From Stomorhina lunata (taxonomy: Eukaryota > Arthropoda > Insecta > Diptera > Rhiniidae): a stretch of 64,000 bases of DNA. The stretch spans positions 23,527,724-23,591,723 of the forward strand of contig OW121741.1 of NCBI GenBank assembly GCA_933228675.1, written 5' to 3'. Shown in pieces: positions 1-13,379 of the stretch; position 1 is the first letter of the stretch; every line of letters begins with the position of its first letter. The notes beneath the pieces were generated by a model. That model ran no database searches. It was given only the letters and a program-made list of their open reading frames with translations, and was not told where the DNA came from. The position numbers and the translations under genes are program-made.

Positions 1-2010
1 AATATGAGGCTGGCTATAGTATGTGATCTCAGACTATAGTCTGACTATAGCATGAGACCTCAGACTATAGTCTGATTAAGTTATAGTTTGAATATAGTAT
101 AAGACCTCAGACTATAGTCTGACTATAATATGAGGCTGGCTATAGTATGTGATCTCAGACTATAGTCTGACTATAGCATGAGACCTCAGACTATAGTCTG
201 ATTATAGTTGGTGACCTCAAAATATGGTCTGACTATAGTATGTGACCTCAGACTACAGTCTGACGTTAGTATAAGACCTCAGATTAAAGTCTGACTGTAG
301 TACGAGACCACAGGCTATATTTTGATTATAGTATGAGATCTAAGACTATAGTATGAGACCTCAGACTATAGTCCGACTATAGTTTGAGACCTCAGACTAA
401 AGTCTGACTATAGTATGACCCTCAGACTATAGTCTGACTATAGTATTAGACCTCAGACTATGGCCTGTCTATGGTATGAGAAATCAGACTATAGTTTGAC
501 TATAGTATGAGACCTCAGACTATAGCCTGACTATAGTATGAGACCTCAGACTATAGCCTGACTATAGTATGAGACCTCAGACTAAAGTCTGACTATAGTA
601 CGAGACCTCAGACTATAGTCTTACTATAGTATGGGACCTCAGACTATAGTCTTAATATAGTATGAGACCTCAGACTAAAGTCTGACTATAGTACGAGACC
701 TCAGACTATAGTATGGGACCTCAGACTATAGTCTGAATATAGTATGAGACCTCAGACTATAGTCTGAATATAGTATGAGACCTCAGACTATAGTCCGACT
801 ATAGTATGAGACCTCAGACTAAAGTTTGACTATAGTACGAGACCTCAGACTATAGTCTGACTATAGTATGGGACCTCAGACTATAGTCTGAATATATTAT
901 GAGACCTCAGACTATAGTCCGACTATAGTATGAGACCTCAGACTAAAGTCTGACTATAGTACGAGACCTCAGACTATAGTCTGACTATAGTATGAGACCT
1001 CAGACTATAGTATGAGACCTCAGACTATAGCCTGGCTATAGTATGAGACCTCAGACTAAAGTCTGACTATAGTAAGAGACCTCAGAATATAGTATGGGAC
1101 CTCAGACTATAGTCTGAATATAGTATGAGACCTCAGACTATAGTGTAACTATAGTTTGAGACCTCAGACCAAAGTCTGACTATAGTACGAGACCCCAGAC
1201 TATAGTCTGACTATAGTATGGGACCTCAGACTATAGTCTGAATATAGTATGAGACCTCAGACTATAGTCCGACTATGGTATGAGACCTCAGACTAAAGTC
1301 TGACTATAGTACGAGACCTCAGACTATAGTTTGACTATAGTATTTATGAGACATCAGACTATAGTCTGACTATAGTATGAGACCTCAAACTATAGTCTGA
1401 CTATAGTATTGGACCTCAGACTATGGTCTGCTTATAGTATGAGACCTCAGATTATAGTCTGACTATCGTATGAGACCTCAAACTAAAGTCTGACTATAGT
1501 ATCAGACCTCAGACTATAGTCTGACTACAGTATGAGACCTCAGACTATAGTCTGACTATAGTATGAGACATCAGACTATAGTCCGACTATAGTATGAGAC
1601 CTCAGACTATAGTCTGACTATAGTACCTCAGACCTCAGACTAAAGTCTGACTATAGTACGAGACCTCAGACTATAGTCTGACTAGAGTATGAGACCTCAG
1701 ACTATAGCCTGACTATAGTATGAGACCTCAGACTAAAGTCTGACTATAGTACGAGACCTCAGACTATAGTCTGACTATAGTATGGGACCTCAGACTATAG
1801 TCTAAATATAGTATGAGACCTCAGACTATAGTGTAACTATGGTATGAGATCTCAGACTATTGTCTGACTATAATATGAGACCTGAGAATATAGTCCGACT
1901 ATAGTGTAAGACCTCAGACTATAGCCTGACTATAGTATGAGACTAAAGTCTGACTATAGTATGAAACCTCAGACTATAGTCTGACTATAGCATGAGAGCT
2001 CAGTCTGACT
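1..2010. repeat. 31-bp satellite array (type A)
   Basis: Tandem repeat of about 65 units with a 31-bp period. The unit core is GACCTCAGACTATAGTCTGA, followed by an AT-rich stretch containing CTATAGTATGA. The core contains the palindrome AGACTATAGTCT, so each unit can form a small stem. Units differ by scattered substitutions (ACTAAAGTCT, TAGTACGAG and TAGTCCGAC variants) and some short indels. Variant types recur in the same order (for example the ACTAAAGTCT then TAGTACGAG pair), which suggests higher-order repeats. The array runs off the left edge of the window, so its true length is unknown. No coding potential was seen. Confidence 0.95.
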
Positions 2011-3179
2011 CTTATTATAATCCAGCAAAAATAGTAAAATTTACTAAAATCCATAACATCTCTATTAAAAAGTTTTTTTTTAAACAAAATTAATATGAAA
2101 TGTGTTAACATTTCATACACATAACATTTAACCCAATGACCTGAAATAAAAACTAAAATATAAAATATTCTATATAAAAATGTATGTTATTTAACATAAT
2201 AAAACTTCAAAAAGAGAATAAAATACAATAAAAACTAAAAGTGGCATTTAACTATATTAAATATTTATTACACTCTATCATATTAAACGAGTACGAGTGT
2301 AGAAAATTGCATTAAAATCAAGTGAATGTTCAGATGTGTGGAAACTTATGAATGTTGTCATATCAACAGCTGCTATAAGAGCAAAAGGAAATTCTATAGA
2401 AATCTTTAAAACTAGCACAAATACTCTAACCAAAATGCTTAACTATGAGTCCTTAAATACATACAGACTCACATACAAATATAAAAAGAAATTTATAAAA
2501 AATAATACATATACTTAAATTTCTTTAACATTTGCCTTGAAGATTATAATGTCGACTTGTGTTGCAACCAAAAAAAAAACGAAAATAATTCCTAACAATC
2601 TCTGCTACTTCACATATTGTCGTAATTTTTAGCATGAACAACAAAAAACTACCAGATTTATCTCTTCAACCAAAGAAAAGCAGTCAACCAAAAAACTCAT
2701 AAAATATTTCACATACCCCGAGAACCGAGTAACAGTTGTTGCATTATTACACTACGACTTCAACTACTGACACCAGCACAATCAAATATGGCAGCAGCAG
2801 CTTCAACTTTTCATTTCATTTTTCATACGAATAATATAGTCAACGTTATAGTTATCTCTGAAGCATAAGTAGCAGCAATTGCTACTTCTGTAGCAGCAGT
2901 TGCTTTAGCTGCTTAAAGTTTTTTTTTGCGTTATCATAGTTTTTGTAGTTGTAGTGTTAGTAATAATAGTAACAGACACCACAATATCAAGTAGAATTTA
3001 GCATTGCACTTCATCATATTTATTTATGATGTTACAAGAACAAGCTGAACTACAAGTGCCAGAATATACTCGTATATGTAGTTAGAATGTTCACTTACAG
3101 TCAGGCACTTTTTTAGATGTAAGCAGATTTTTTGATGGCATAAGGAACAGAATAAATATGTAGAGATGAGAAATCAGAT
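2011..3179. other. AT-rich spacer between two satellite blocks
   Basis: No gene recognised. It is low-complexity AT-rich sequence with a few CAGCAG/GTAGCAGCA-rich stretches near 2790-2915. The short open frame at 2336-2518 has no recognisable domain and looks like chance. Confidence 0.6.
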
Positions 3180-4640
3180 TTAATAAGTCTGACTAAAGTT
3201 GGTGACCACAGACTTTAGTCTGACCATGGTGGAAGACTACAGACTATAGTCTGACTATTGTCGGAGACAACGGACTATAGTTTGACTATAATCGGAGACC
3301 ACAGACTTAGTCTGACTATAGCCGGAGATCACAGACTAAAGTCTGACTATAATCTGAGAATAATGTTTGACTACTGTCGTAGAGCACAGACTAAGGACTG
3401 ACTATAGTCGGAGACCACAGACTAAAGTCTGACTATAATCTGAGACTAATGTCTGACTACTGCCGTTGACTACAGACTATAGTCTGACTTTAGTTGTAGA
3501 CCACAAACTATAGTCTGACTACAGTCGAAAACCACAGACTATGGCCTAACTATAATCGTAGAGCATAGGCTATAGTCTGACTATAACTTTAGACAACATA
3601 CTATAGTCTGACTATAGCCGGAGACCAAAGACTAAAGTCTGACTATAATCTGAGACTAATGTCTGATTACTGTCAGACTATGGCCTAACTATAATTGGAG
3701 ACTATTGACTACAGTCTGACTATAGATGGAGACCACAGACTAAAGTTTGACTATAATCTGAGACTGTCGTAGACCACAGAATATAGTCTGACTACTGTCG
3801 TAGACCACAGAATATAGTCTGACTACTGTCGTAGACCACAGAATATAGTCTAACCTTAGTTGGAGAACACAAACTATAGTCTGATTATAGTCGGAGATAA
3901 CGGACTATGGCCTAACTATAGTCCGAGACCATAGACTATAGTCTGACTATAGCCGGAGACCACAGACTATAGTTTTACTATAGCCAGAAACCACAGACTA
4001 AAGTCTGACTATAATCTGAGAATAATGTCTGACTACTGTTGTAGACCACAGACTAAAGACAGACTATAGTTTGACTATAGCCAGAAACCACAGACTAAAG
4101 TCTGACTATAATCTGAGAATAATGTCTGACTACTGTTGTAGACCACAGACTAAAGACAGACTATAGTCGGAGACCGCAGACTAAAGTCTGACTTTAGTTG
4201 GAGACCACAGACTATAGTCTGACTCTAGCCGGAGACCACAGACTATAGTCTGACTACAGTCGGAGACAACGGACTATGGTCTGACTTAAGACAGAGACAA
4301 CAGACTATTGTCTGACTATTGTCGGAGATCACGGACTAAAGTCTGACTATAGTCGGAGACAACAGACTATAGTTTAACTCTAGTCGGAGACCGCAGACTA
4401 TAGTCGGGCACCATAGACTATAGTCTGACTTTAGTCGGGGACCACAGATTATAATCTGACTATAATTTCAAACTAAAGCCTGACAACTGTAGTAGACCAC
4501 AGACTAAAGTTTGCCTTTAGTATGAGACAAGAGGCAATAGTCAGTATATGGTCTTTAACCATAGACTTTAGTGCGAAACTAAGGACTACAGTATAAGACC
4601 ATCGCCTATAGTCTGACTACAGTCAGTTTTCTGATATATT
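3180..4640. repeat. 31-bp satellite array (type B, diverged relative of type A)
   Basis: Roughly 47 units of the same 31-bp period as the array at 1-2010, but with GACCACAGACTATAGTCTGA as the core and TAGTCGGA in place of TAGTATGA. It is clearly related to type A but more degenerate, with truncated units and local duplications (for example 4001-4060 recurs at about 4080-4150). Two sub-families separated by about 1.2 kb of unrelated sequence suggest an old array that was split and then evolved separately. Confidence 0.9.
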
Positions 4641-6248
4641 ATTTGTTATTGCTTTAACTTGTCAGACCTTCTAAGTCTCTCTGTTATATTGTCTTAAAAA
4701 TGACTGCAGAATTTTCACTTTTTAAGCTGCTTAAATTGCATGTGTTCGTTTTCGTTCGTTACTCATAGTTTCAAACAATCCCTCATAAGACAGACATAAA
4801 GTGTCAAGCTACTTTATTTCATTTGTCTTCTAGAAAAAATAGAATATTTATTTTTTTACTATTTAAAAAAAATTTAATGCTGAGATTATTTTTGAATTTT
4901 ATGTTTGCCGATAAAAATGATATGTCTTTTAGAAGTTTTACTCAAAACCTGAAAGACAATAGTCTTTCAGGTTTTGAGTAAAATTGGAAAATCTTTTAAA
5001 AAATTTAATAATTTTGATTTAGATTAACTTTGTCTTTTAAATTGTTTAACAAATGTCAGAGATATCGAAATAAAAAGTATATATTTTAGACAACAACCAT
5101 AAGTACCTATATATACATTGCCTTATAAAGATGAATTTTTTGTGGTTCTAAAAATAATATTTTTAAGTGTAAAAAGATTTGTGTTTCTAAAGAATTTAAT
5201 GACATCGGTTTAAAAATAATAAAGATATAGATAATAGCATATCAATATTTTTTTATCGCAGACAACAACTATTTTGCATAAATACGCATTCAGGAGATAT
5301 ACTGACGCTATTGCAGATGTTGAGCTTTATATATGAATATATTCCTTAACATATTTACAATTTTTATATTCTGTTTATTAATCAAACAATTTCTTTATTT
5401 AAAACTGCCACAAATGCAATTACATCAATCGATAATGTTTGACAATGTCCTTGTCTTGTCATGTCTCCATAATAGACATGAAAAATTATATCATTTATGT
5501 ATTCAACCCCTTCTTCCTCATCATCCATAAACTTAACAACGTTCTCAAGTAGCTAGAGAGAGGGAATTCATTTGATTAAGCAGACGCTTGACCAGGGGTA
5601 TTCAGGTGATAAGTACTATTTTGAAGCATAATTAAGAAATAACTGTGGTGGCAGAGGAAACGTGTAAATTGTATCTGTCTACATGCGGTGGTACCTGGTA
5701 TTGTATGAGTAAATTTTTTCGTAATTGCAAAACGACTCTATGAGAAATATTTACATGCAAAACAGAGAATGGGTTGGAAATAATAAAGCCATATCAGGAA
5801 ATACAGATATTTTAAGATACAATAGAGGGCAAAAAAACGTCTAACTTTCTTCAAAGTTCTACTAGTCCAAACTGCTAATTTTTCGATGATTAGAATATAT
5901 ACTATCGAATATTTGATGTATGTTCGATCAATTCTAACAAACAAATTTTAAATTTGGTACCAATCTATATAATTCTGTTCACTATTTGTGTCCATTATTG
6001 CCATTAACTGTTTGTTCGATGTTTTAAATTAAATTGTTATACTGCAGTCTGCAGTTTGACACGTTAATACAAACGTCCCTATGTATACAAGAATGATGTA
6101 TATGTGTTTGCGTATGGATAGTCAAATGTATGTGTTTACAAGTGTAAAATAACGACCACAATAATTGCAAACAGTTACAATAAACTGAGAAATCGACTAC
6201 AAATAACTTGTACTTTTTTTGAAGCAAATTTATACTCTACACCAAAGA
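4641..6248. other. AT-rich sequence without a recognised gene
   Basis: No coding region is supported. Small open frames (5333-5530, 5738-5944, 6024-6227) show no recognisable domain and no splice or codon context. The block holds the perfect hairpin at 4936-4983, listed separately. Confidence 0.6.
4936..4983. repeat. Perfect 22-bp inverted repeat with a 4-nt loop
   Basis: The arm at 4936-4957 (begins TTTTACTCAAAACC) is exactly complementary to 4962-4983, with AATA as the loop. The flanks extend the pairing weakly. Such an exact hairpin in unconstrained AT-rich DNA is likely recent, for example a polymerase snap-back event. It could also fold in RNA, but nothing around it marks a small-RNA gene. 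Confidence 0.9.
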
Positions 6249-7802
6249 ATGACTAGACTATGACTAGACTATGACTAGACTATGACTAGACTATGACTAG
6301 ACTATGACTAGACTATGACTAGACTATGACTAGACTATGACTAGACTATGACTAGACTATGACTAGACTATGACTAGACTATGACTAGACTATGACTAGA
6401 CTATGACTAGACTATGACTAGACTATGACTAGACTATGACTAGACTATGACTAGACTATGACTAGACTATGACTAGACTATGACTAGACTATGACTAGAC
6501 TATGACTAGACTATGACTAGACTATGACTAGACTATGACTAGACTATGACTAGACTATGACTAGACTATGACTAGACTATGACTAGACTATGACTAGACT
6601 ATGACTAGACTATGACTAGACTATGACTAGACTATGACTAGACTATGACTAGACTATGACTAGACTATGACTAGACTATGACTAGACTATGACTAGACTA
6701 TGACTAGACTATGACTAGACTATGACTAGACTATGACTAGACTATGACTAGACTATGACTAGACTATGACTAGACTATGACTAGACTATGACTAGACTAT
6801 GACTAGACTATGACTAGACTATGACTAGACTATGACTAGACTATGACTAGACTATGACTAGACTATGACTAGACTATGACTAGACTATGACTAGACTATG
6901 ACTAGACTATGACTAGACTATGACTAGACTATGACTAGACTATGACTAGACTATGACTAGACTATGACTAGACTATGACTAGACTATGACTAGACTATGA
7001 CTAGACTATGACTAGACTATGACTAGACTATGACTAGACTATGACTAGACTATGACTAGACTATGACTAGACTATGACTAGACTATGACTAGACTATGAC
7101 TAGACTATGACTAGACTATGACTAGACTATGACTAGACTATGACTAGACTATGACTAGACTATGACTAGACTATGACTAGACTATGACTAGACTATGACT
7201 AGACTATGACTAGACTATGACTAGACTATGACTAGACTATGACTAGACTATGACTAGACTATGACTAGACTATGACTAGACTATGACTAGACTATGACTA
7301 GACTATGACTAGACTATGACTAGACTATGACTAGACTATGACTAGACTATGACTAGACTATGACTAGACTATGACTAGACTATGACTAGACTATGACTAG
7401 ACTATGACTAGACTATGACTAGACTATGACTAGACTATGACTAGACTATGACTAGACTATGACTAGACTATGACTAGACTATGACTAGACTATGACTAGA
7501 CTATGACTAGACTATGACTAGACTATGACTAGACTATGACTAGACTATGACTAGACTATGACTAGACTATGACTAGACTATGACTAGACTATGACTAGAC
7601 TATGACTAGACTATGACTAGACTATGACTAGACTATGACTAGACTATGACTAGACTATGACTAGACTATGACTAGACTATGACTAGACTATGACTAGACT
7701 ATGACTAGACTATGACTAGACTATGACTAGACTATGACTAGACTATGACTAGACTATGACTAGACTATGACTAGACTATGACTAGACTATGACTAGACTA
7801 TG
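6249..7802. repeat. Perfect 11-bp satellite (ATGACTAGACT)n
   Basis: About 141 uninterrupted copies of ATGACTAGACT. I found no substitution or indel in the 1554 bp. It starts and stops abruptly. The word GACTATG resembles the GACTATAGTATG part of the neighbouring 31-bp satellite, so it may derive from it, but that is inference. Such complete homogeneity implies very recent expansion, or an assembly in which reads were collapsed onto a consensus. Confidence 0.97.
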
Positions 7803-8845
7803 TTGTTGTGATTGTAGCTCAGATATTAGGACTATTTTCTGGTAGTTTAATATAACTGTTTCATAGTCTGATCGATTAATGATGGTTGCAGCCACTCGAA
7901 TTGCTTTTTTCGCTGCTGATGCTCTTGGTGCTGCTTCTGGTAATATTTTTGTTGCTTCTTTACTTGGGCATAGCGTAAAAATGGATATGAAATAATAAAG
8001 TATTTACTGATATTTAATAGTGTTAATAAATTAAGATTAAAAAGAATGAGGCTTAATGAAATTTAATTTTTTTTATCATCATTTTATATAGAATTTACAA
8101 TTATACATAAGCAAAGATGTCCAAAGAGGAGAAATGTCAAGGCCTAATATATGAGAGACCTCAAATAGAATGTGATTTTGCTTTTTGAAAAGCAATATAT
8201 TGTCACTTTGCATTAGTGTAGAAAAGTCCTTATTAGATATTTCTAAATTTAATGTATTTATTAGTTTTAATTCTAAGTAATGGGAAGTACTTTTTTAGTG
8301 AGTTCACTTTTATTATAGGCCTGGAACTGCGTAATTTTCTTTTTGTGACCAATTAAATTTTTACAAAATTATTATATACCTATGAATGTGTGTGTGTAAA
8401 TAATATAATACTAAAGTACTTTTTTCATGTCTATAAATAACAGAAATAAATTTTTACACACTGCGTATGAGTGATATTAAAAATATTTATTAAAATTAAT
8501 ATTAATCATACGATATGATGAATATATTTCATACTTTTTTTATTTACAACATTTTTTCCTTTTACTTTATTGGAATAATGAATACAAACATGTCATTTAT
8601 TTCGATCATTTAATTAAAAGTACTTGTAAGGCAATTTGAAACTGGGTATTATGAAATATTTATAAGTATTTATTAATAATTATTTATTTTTTTTCAACTA
8701 TAGGCAAAAGAATAATGCGGTGAAAGTGTTTATTTAGTTAAAATGGCTGTAAATAATTGTTTCATGTAAAAAATGTATATTTATGGTGTTTATTTGTTAT
8801 ATGTAAACTGTTTATTATACATAAACACATATATAGGTTTATTGA
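7803..8845. other. AT-rich spacer
   Basis: No gene, RNA or mobile element recognised. It contains poly-T tracts and TATTTAT-rich sequence only. Confidence 0.6.
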
Positions 8846-10495
8846 CTATTTATAGAAAGTTTTTCGAAAATTGATTATTTATAAGAAATTTTTTGAAAAC
8901 TGACTATTTATAGGAAATTTTTCGAAAATTGACTATTTATAGGAAATTTTTCGAAAATTGAAGATTTATAGAAAATTTTTCGAAAATTGACTATTTATAG
9001 GAAATTTTTCGAAAATTGACTATTTATAGGAAATTTTTCGAAAACTGACTATTTAGGAAATTTTTCGAAAATTTATTATTTATAGGAAATTTTTAAAAAT
9101 TTTATTATTTATAGGAAATTTTTCGAAAATTTACCATTTAAAGGAAGTTTTTAGAAAATTGACTATTTAAAGAAAAATTGACTATTTAAAGAAAAAATTT
9201 CGAATATTTATTATTTTCCTATAAATAGTAAATTTTTAAAAATTTACTATTAATAAGAAAATTTTTAAAAATTTACTTTTTAAAAGAAATTTTTCGAAAA
9301 TTGACTTTTTATAGGAACATTTTTCCAAAATTCATTATTATAGGAAATTTTTCGAAAATTTTCGAACATAGACTATTGACTATTTTTCGAACATTGAAAT
9401 TTTTCGAAAATTGATTATTTGTAGGAAATTTTTAGAAAATTGACTATTTATAAAAAATTTTTCGAAAATTGACTTGTTGTAGGAAATTTTTTGAAAATTG
9501 ACTGTTTATAGGAAATTTTTTGACAATTGACTGTTTATAGGAAATTTTTCGAAAATTGACTATTTATAAGAAATTTTTCGAATATTGACTATTTATAGAA
9601 CATTTTTCGAAAATTGACTATTTATAGGAAATTTTTCGAAAATTGACTATTTATAGGAAATTTTTCGAATATTGACTATTTATAGAACATTTTTCGAAAA
9701 TTGACTATTTATAGGAAATTTTTCGAAAATTGACTATTTATAGGAAATTTTTCGAAAATTGACTATTTATAGGAAATTTTTCCAAAATTGACTATTTATA
9801 GGAAATTTTTCCAAAATTGACTATTTATAGCAAATTTTTCGAAAATTGACTATTTATAGCAAATTTTTCGAAAATTGACTACTTATAGGAAATTTTTCGA
9901 AAATTGACTATTTATAGGATATTTTTCGAAAATTGACTATTTATAGGAAATTTTTCGAAAATTGACTATTTATAGGAAATTTTTCGAAAATTGACTATTT
10001 ATGAGACATTTTTCGAAAATGTGATTTTTTTAGGAAATATTTAGAAAATTGACTATTTATAGAAAATATTTCCAAAATTGACTATTTATGGGAAATATTT
10101 CAAAAACTAACTATTTATAGGAATTTTTTTGAAAATTGACTATTTATAGGAAATTTTCCGAAAATTGACTATTTATAGAAAATTTTTCGAAAATTGACTT
10201 TTTATAGGAAAATGTTCGATTATTGATTATTAATATGAAATTTTTCTAAAATTGACTTTTAGTAGGATATTTTTGGAACATTGACGTTGAATATCAATTT
10301 TTTTTGAAAATTTACTATTTATGGGAAATTTTCGAAAATTGACTATTAATAGGAAATTTAAAAAAAATAATAGGAAATTTAAAAAAAAATTGTCTATTTA
10401 TAGGAAATTTTCGAGAATTGACTATTTGTAGGAAATTTTCGAGAATTGACTATTTATAGGAAATTTTCGAGAATTGACTATTTATAGGAAATTTT
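8846..10495. repeat. 29-bp satellite, forward arm of a giant inverted repeat
   Basis: About 55 units of a 29-bp repeat with core TAGGAAATTTTTCGAAAATT followed by GACTATTTA-like sequence. Each unit contains the palindrome TTTTCGAAAA. Units vary by substitutions and small indels, with the cleanest stretch around 9540-9990. It is followed almost at once by the reverse-complement array at 10520-11858. Confidence 0.95.
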
Positions 10496-10519
10496 TTGAC
10501 TATTAAGAAAAATTTTAGA

Positions 10520-11858
10520 AAAATTTCCTATAAAAATTTAATTTTCTAAATATATCCTATAAATAGACAATTTTCGAAAAATTTCCTATAAATAGTCAAT
10601 TTAAAAAAAAAAATTCCTTCAAATAGTCAGTTCTCGAAAAATTACATATAAATAGTCAATATTCAAGAAATTTCCCATAAATAGTCAATTTTCAAAAACT
10701 TTCCTATAAAAAGTCAATTTTCGAAAAATTTCTTATAAATAGTCAATTTTTAAAAACTTTACTAAAAATAGTCAATTTTCGAAAAATTTCCTATAAATAG
10801 TCAATTTTTGAAAACTTTACTATAAATAGTCAGTTTTCGAAAAATTTCCTATAAATAGTCAATATTCAAGAAATTTCCTATAAATTGTCAATTCTCGAAA
10901 AATTTCTTATAAATAGTCAATTTTTGAAAACTTTCCTATAAATAGTCAATTTTCGAAAAATTTCTTATAGAAAGTCAATTTTTGAAAAATTTCTTATAAA
11001 TAGTCAATTTTCAAAAACTTTCCTATAAATAGTCAATTTTTGAAAAATTTCCTATTAAAAACAATTTTCGAAAAATTTCCAAATAAAAATCTCCTATAAA
11101 TAGTCAATTTTCGAAAAATTTCTTATAAATATTCAATTTTCGAAAACTTTCCTATAAATAGTCAATTTTCGAAAAGTTTCCTATAAATAGACAATTTTCG
11201 AAAAATTTCCTATAGTCAATTTTCGAAAAATTTCCTATAAAAAGATAATTTTCGAAAATCTTTCCTATAAAAAGATAATTTTCGAAAATCTTTTCATAAA
11301 CAGTCAATTTCCGAAAAATTTCTTATAAATAGTCAATTTTCGAAAAATTTCCTATAAAAAGTCAATTTTCAAAAAATTTCTTATAAAAAGTCAGTTTTCA
11401 AAAACTTTCCTATAAAAAGTCAATTTTCGAAAAAAAAAAATCCTCTAAAAGTCAATTTTCGAAAAATTTCCTATAAAAAGTTAATTTTCGAAAAATTTCT
11501 TATAAATAGTCAATTTTCGAAAAATTTCCTATAAAAAGTCAATTTTCGAAAAAATATCCTATAAAAAGTCAATTTTCGAAAAAATTTCTATAAATAGTTA
11601 ATTTTTGAAATATTTTATATAAATAGTCAATTTCCGAAAAATTTCCTGTAAACAGTAAATTTTCGATAAGTTTTCTATAAAAAGTCAATTTTCGAAAAAT
11701 TTCCTATAAATAGTCAATTTTCGAAGAATTTACTATAAATACTCAATTTTTAAAAAATTTCCTAAAAATAGTCAATTTTCAAAAAATTTCCTTTAAATAA
11801 CCAATTTTCGATAAATTTCCTATTAATAGTTAATTTTCGAAAAATTACCTTTAAAAAT
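10520..11858. repeat. 29-bp satellite, reverse arm of the giant inverted repeat
   Basis: About 45 units of the reverse complement of the preceding array (unit contains AATTTTCGAAAAATTTCCTA). The switch of orientation lies in a short degenerate patch near 10490-10520. Together the two arms make a 3 kb foldback with almost no spacer. Open frames read through the array, such as 11762-11962, are repeat artefacts. Confidence 0.95.
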
Positions 11859-13379
11859 TTACTTTTGCTACTTTTGCTTTCTTTTGCTACTTTTTCTGCT
11901 TCTTTTCTATTTAACCGAAAAACCTCAAGCAGTAGAAAAAATGTAATAAAATAACACTTCACTAAAATCTAGCAAAAAAAAAAGAGACCTAGACATTGAA
12001 TTTAATTATAGAATTAATTATAGCACAAAGTTTTTTTCATATTTTACATAATAATAATTAAAAGGGAAAATTAAAATGACTCTAAAAGGGATTAGGAAAT
12101 TAAAAATAAAGAAAAAGTTGTTTCTATTAAAATTTTTTAAATTGTAAAATTTAAAATTCATTAAAATGTTTCTATTGTATATTAAACGAATGTATTATTT
12201 TAAACAAAGACCTTTTTCCCAACATCTATTTAATTTTATCTAGTTCATTAGTGTTGTCATGTATCTTTAGAAGAGTCGTACGGTCTAAACTCTGTATGTT
12301 CTAACAATGACAACAAAATTAAATGAAATTAAAGTTTGTTTTATTGTTCTAGAAAAAAAAATTCTCTAAAATGAAAATAGAAATAGATTTTCTCAAATAA
12401 CTAAGTATTTGCCAGAAAAACCAATACTAGAGACAAAGTGTACCACATACCACTCTAAAGGCTTTACAATTCAACTCACTACTACACATACATACATATA
12501 GCAAATTTACTCAAACAACTCTAGATTCATTTGTATTGTAGGTATTTATATCGATTCTATAAAATTTGATAGACCACAATCCAATGACATCTACATCCTC
12601 ATTCTCATGATCATCATCATCATCATCATCAATGATTTTCCAAATGTATATGGATTTGCGACAATTTCTATTGCTATTTTCTATTTTCTAATGCTTTCCA
12701 AAAATATTTGTATTGGCTACAAGTAACAAAATACTAAATTGTAAAAAACGTGACAAACATACAAAAAAGACACATGTTTAGCTTTTATCTTTAGTTTTCC
12801 TGGTCGTTCTTTTTAAATTATGTTGCCTTTTTGTTTCTGTCTGTTTTTTTGGTAAAATAATGTCAACATAATATAAAATAAACACACACATACACACACA
12901 CATAAAAAAACGTTTTACATAATCTACTTTTCTCTTAATAACTACCAAATGCACTGCAATAGTTTCAATTTAGCCCCAGCTCTATATCAGGGTTTGGCTG
13001 AGGGAACACAATTTTTGAAATAGTTTTCCAATAGATTTTACTTGTGGTGGATGCCAAAAGGAAGGGTTGATTTAAGTACTAAGGGAATTTATTTAGCTTA
13101 GAAATAATTTAATTTATAAGTAGATACAATTTATAGTTTCAGCTAAAAAAAAAGTAATCATGAGGGTGAATAAGTTATAATTTTTAACAATGGATATCAC
13201 AAATTTAGAGGATGAGAATAGTTGACATACAATCACTAATTAAAGGCAAGTCAAAATCAAGTAAAAAGTCAAAACCTAGTTCTAAACTAAGTCATAAAAC
13301 AAGCCACGAAAATCTTAAAAAAATGTAAAGTCTTGAACAATCACTATAAAATTTTGATGTATTGTAGATCCAGTAGTAC
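11859..13379. other. AT-rich spacer
   Basis: No gene recognised. It includes a short ATC microsatellite around 12610-12632 and a CA-rich patch near 12880-12905. Nothing else could be supported. Confidence 0.6.

Noticed and set aside
1..4640. CRISPR-like array (regular 31-bp repeats)
   Set aside because: No unique spacers: units are contiguous and all of the period is repeat. The context is eukaryotic.
11762..11962. Lysine-rich open frame
   Set aside because: Read through the 29-bp satellite.
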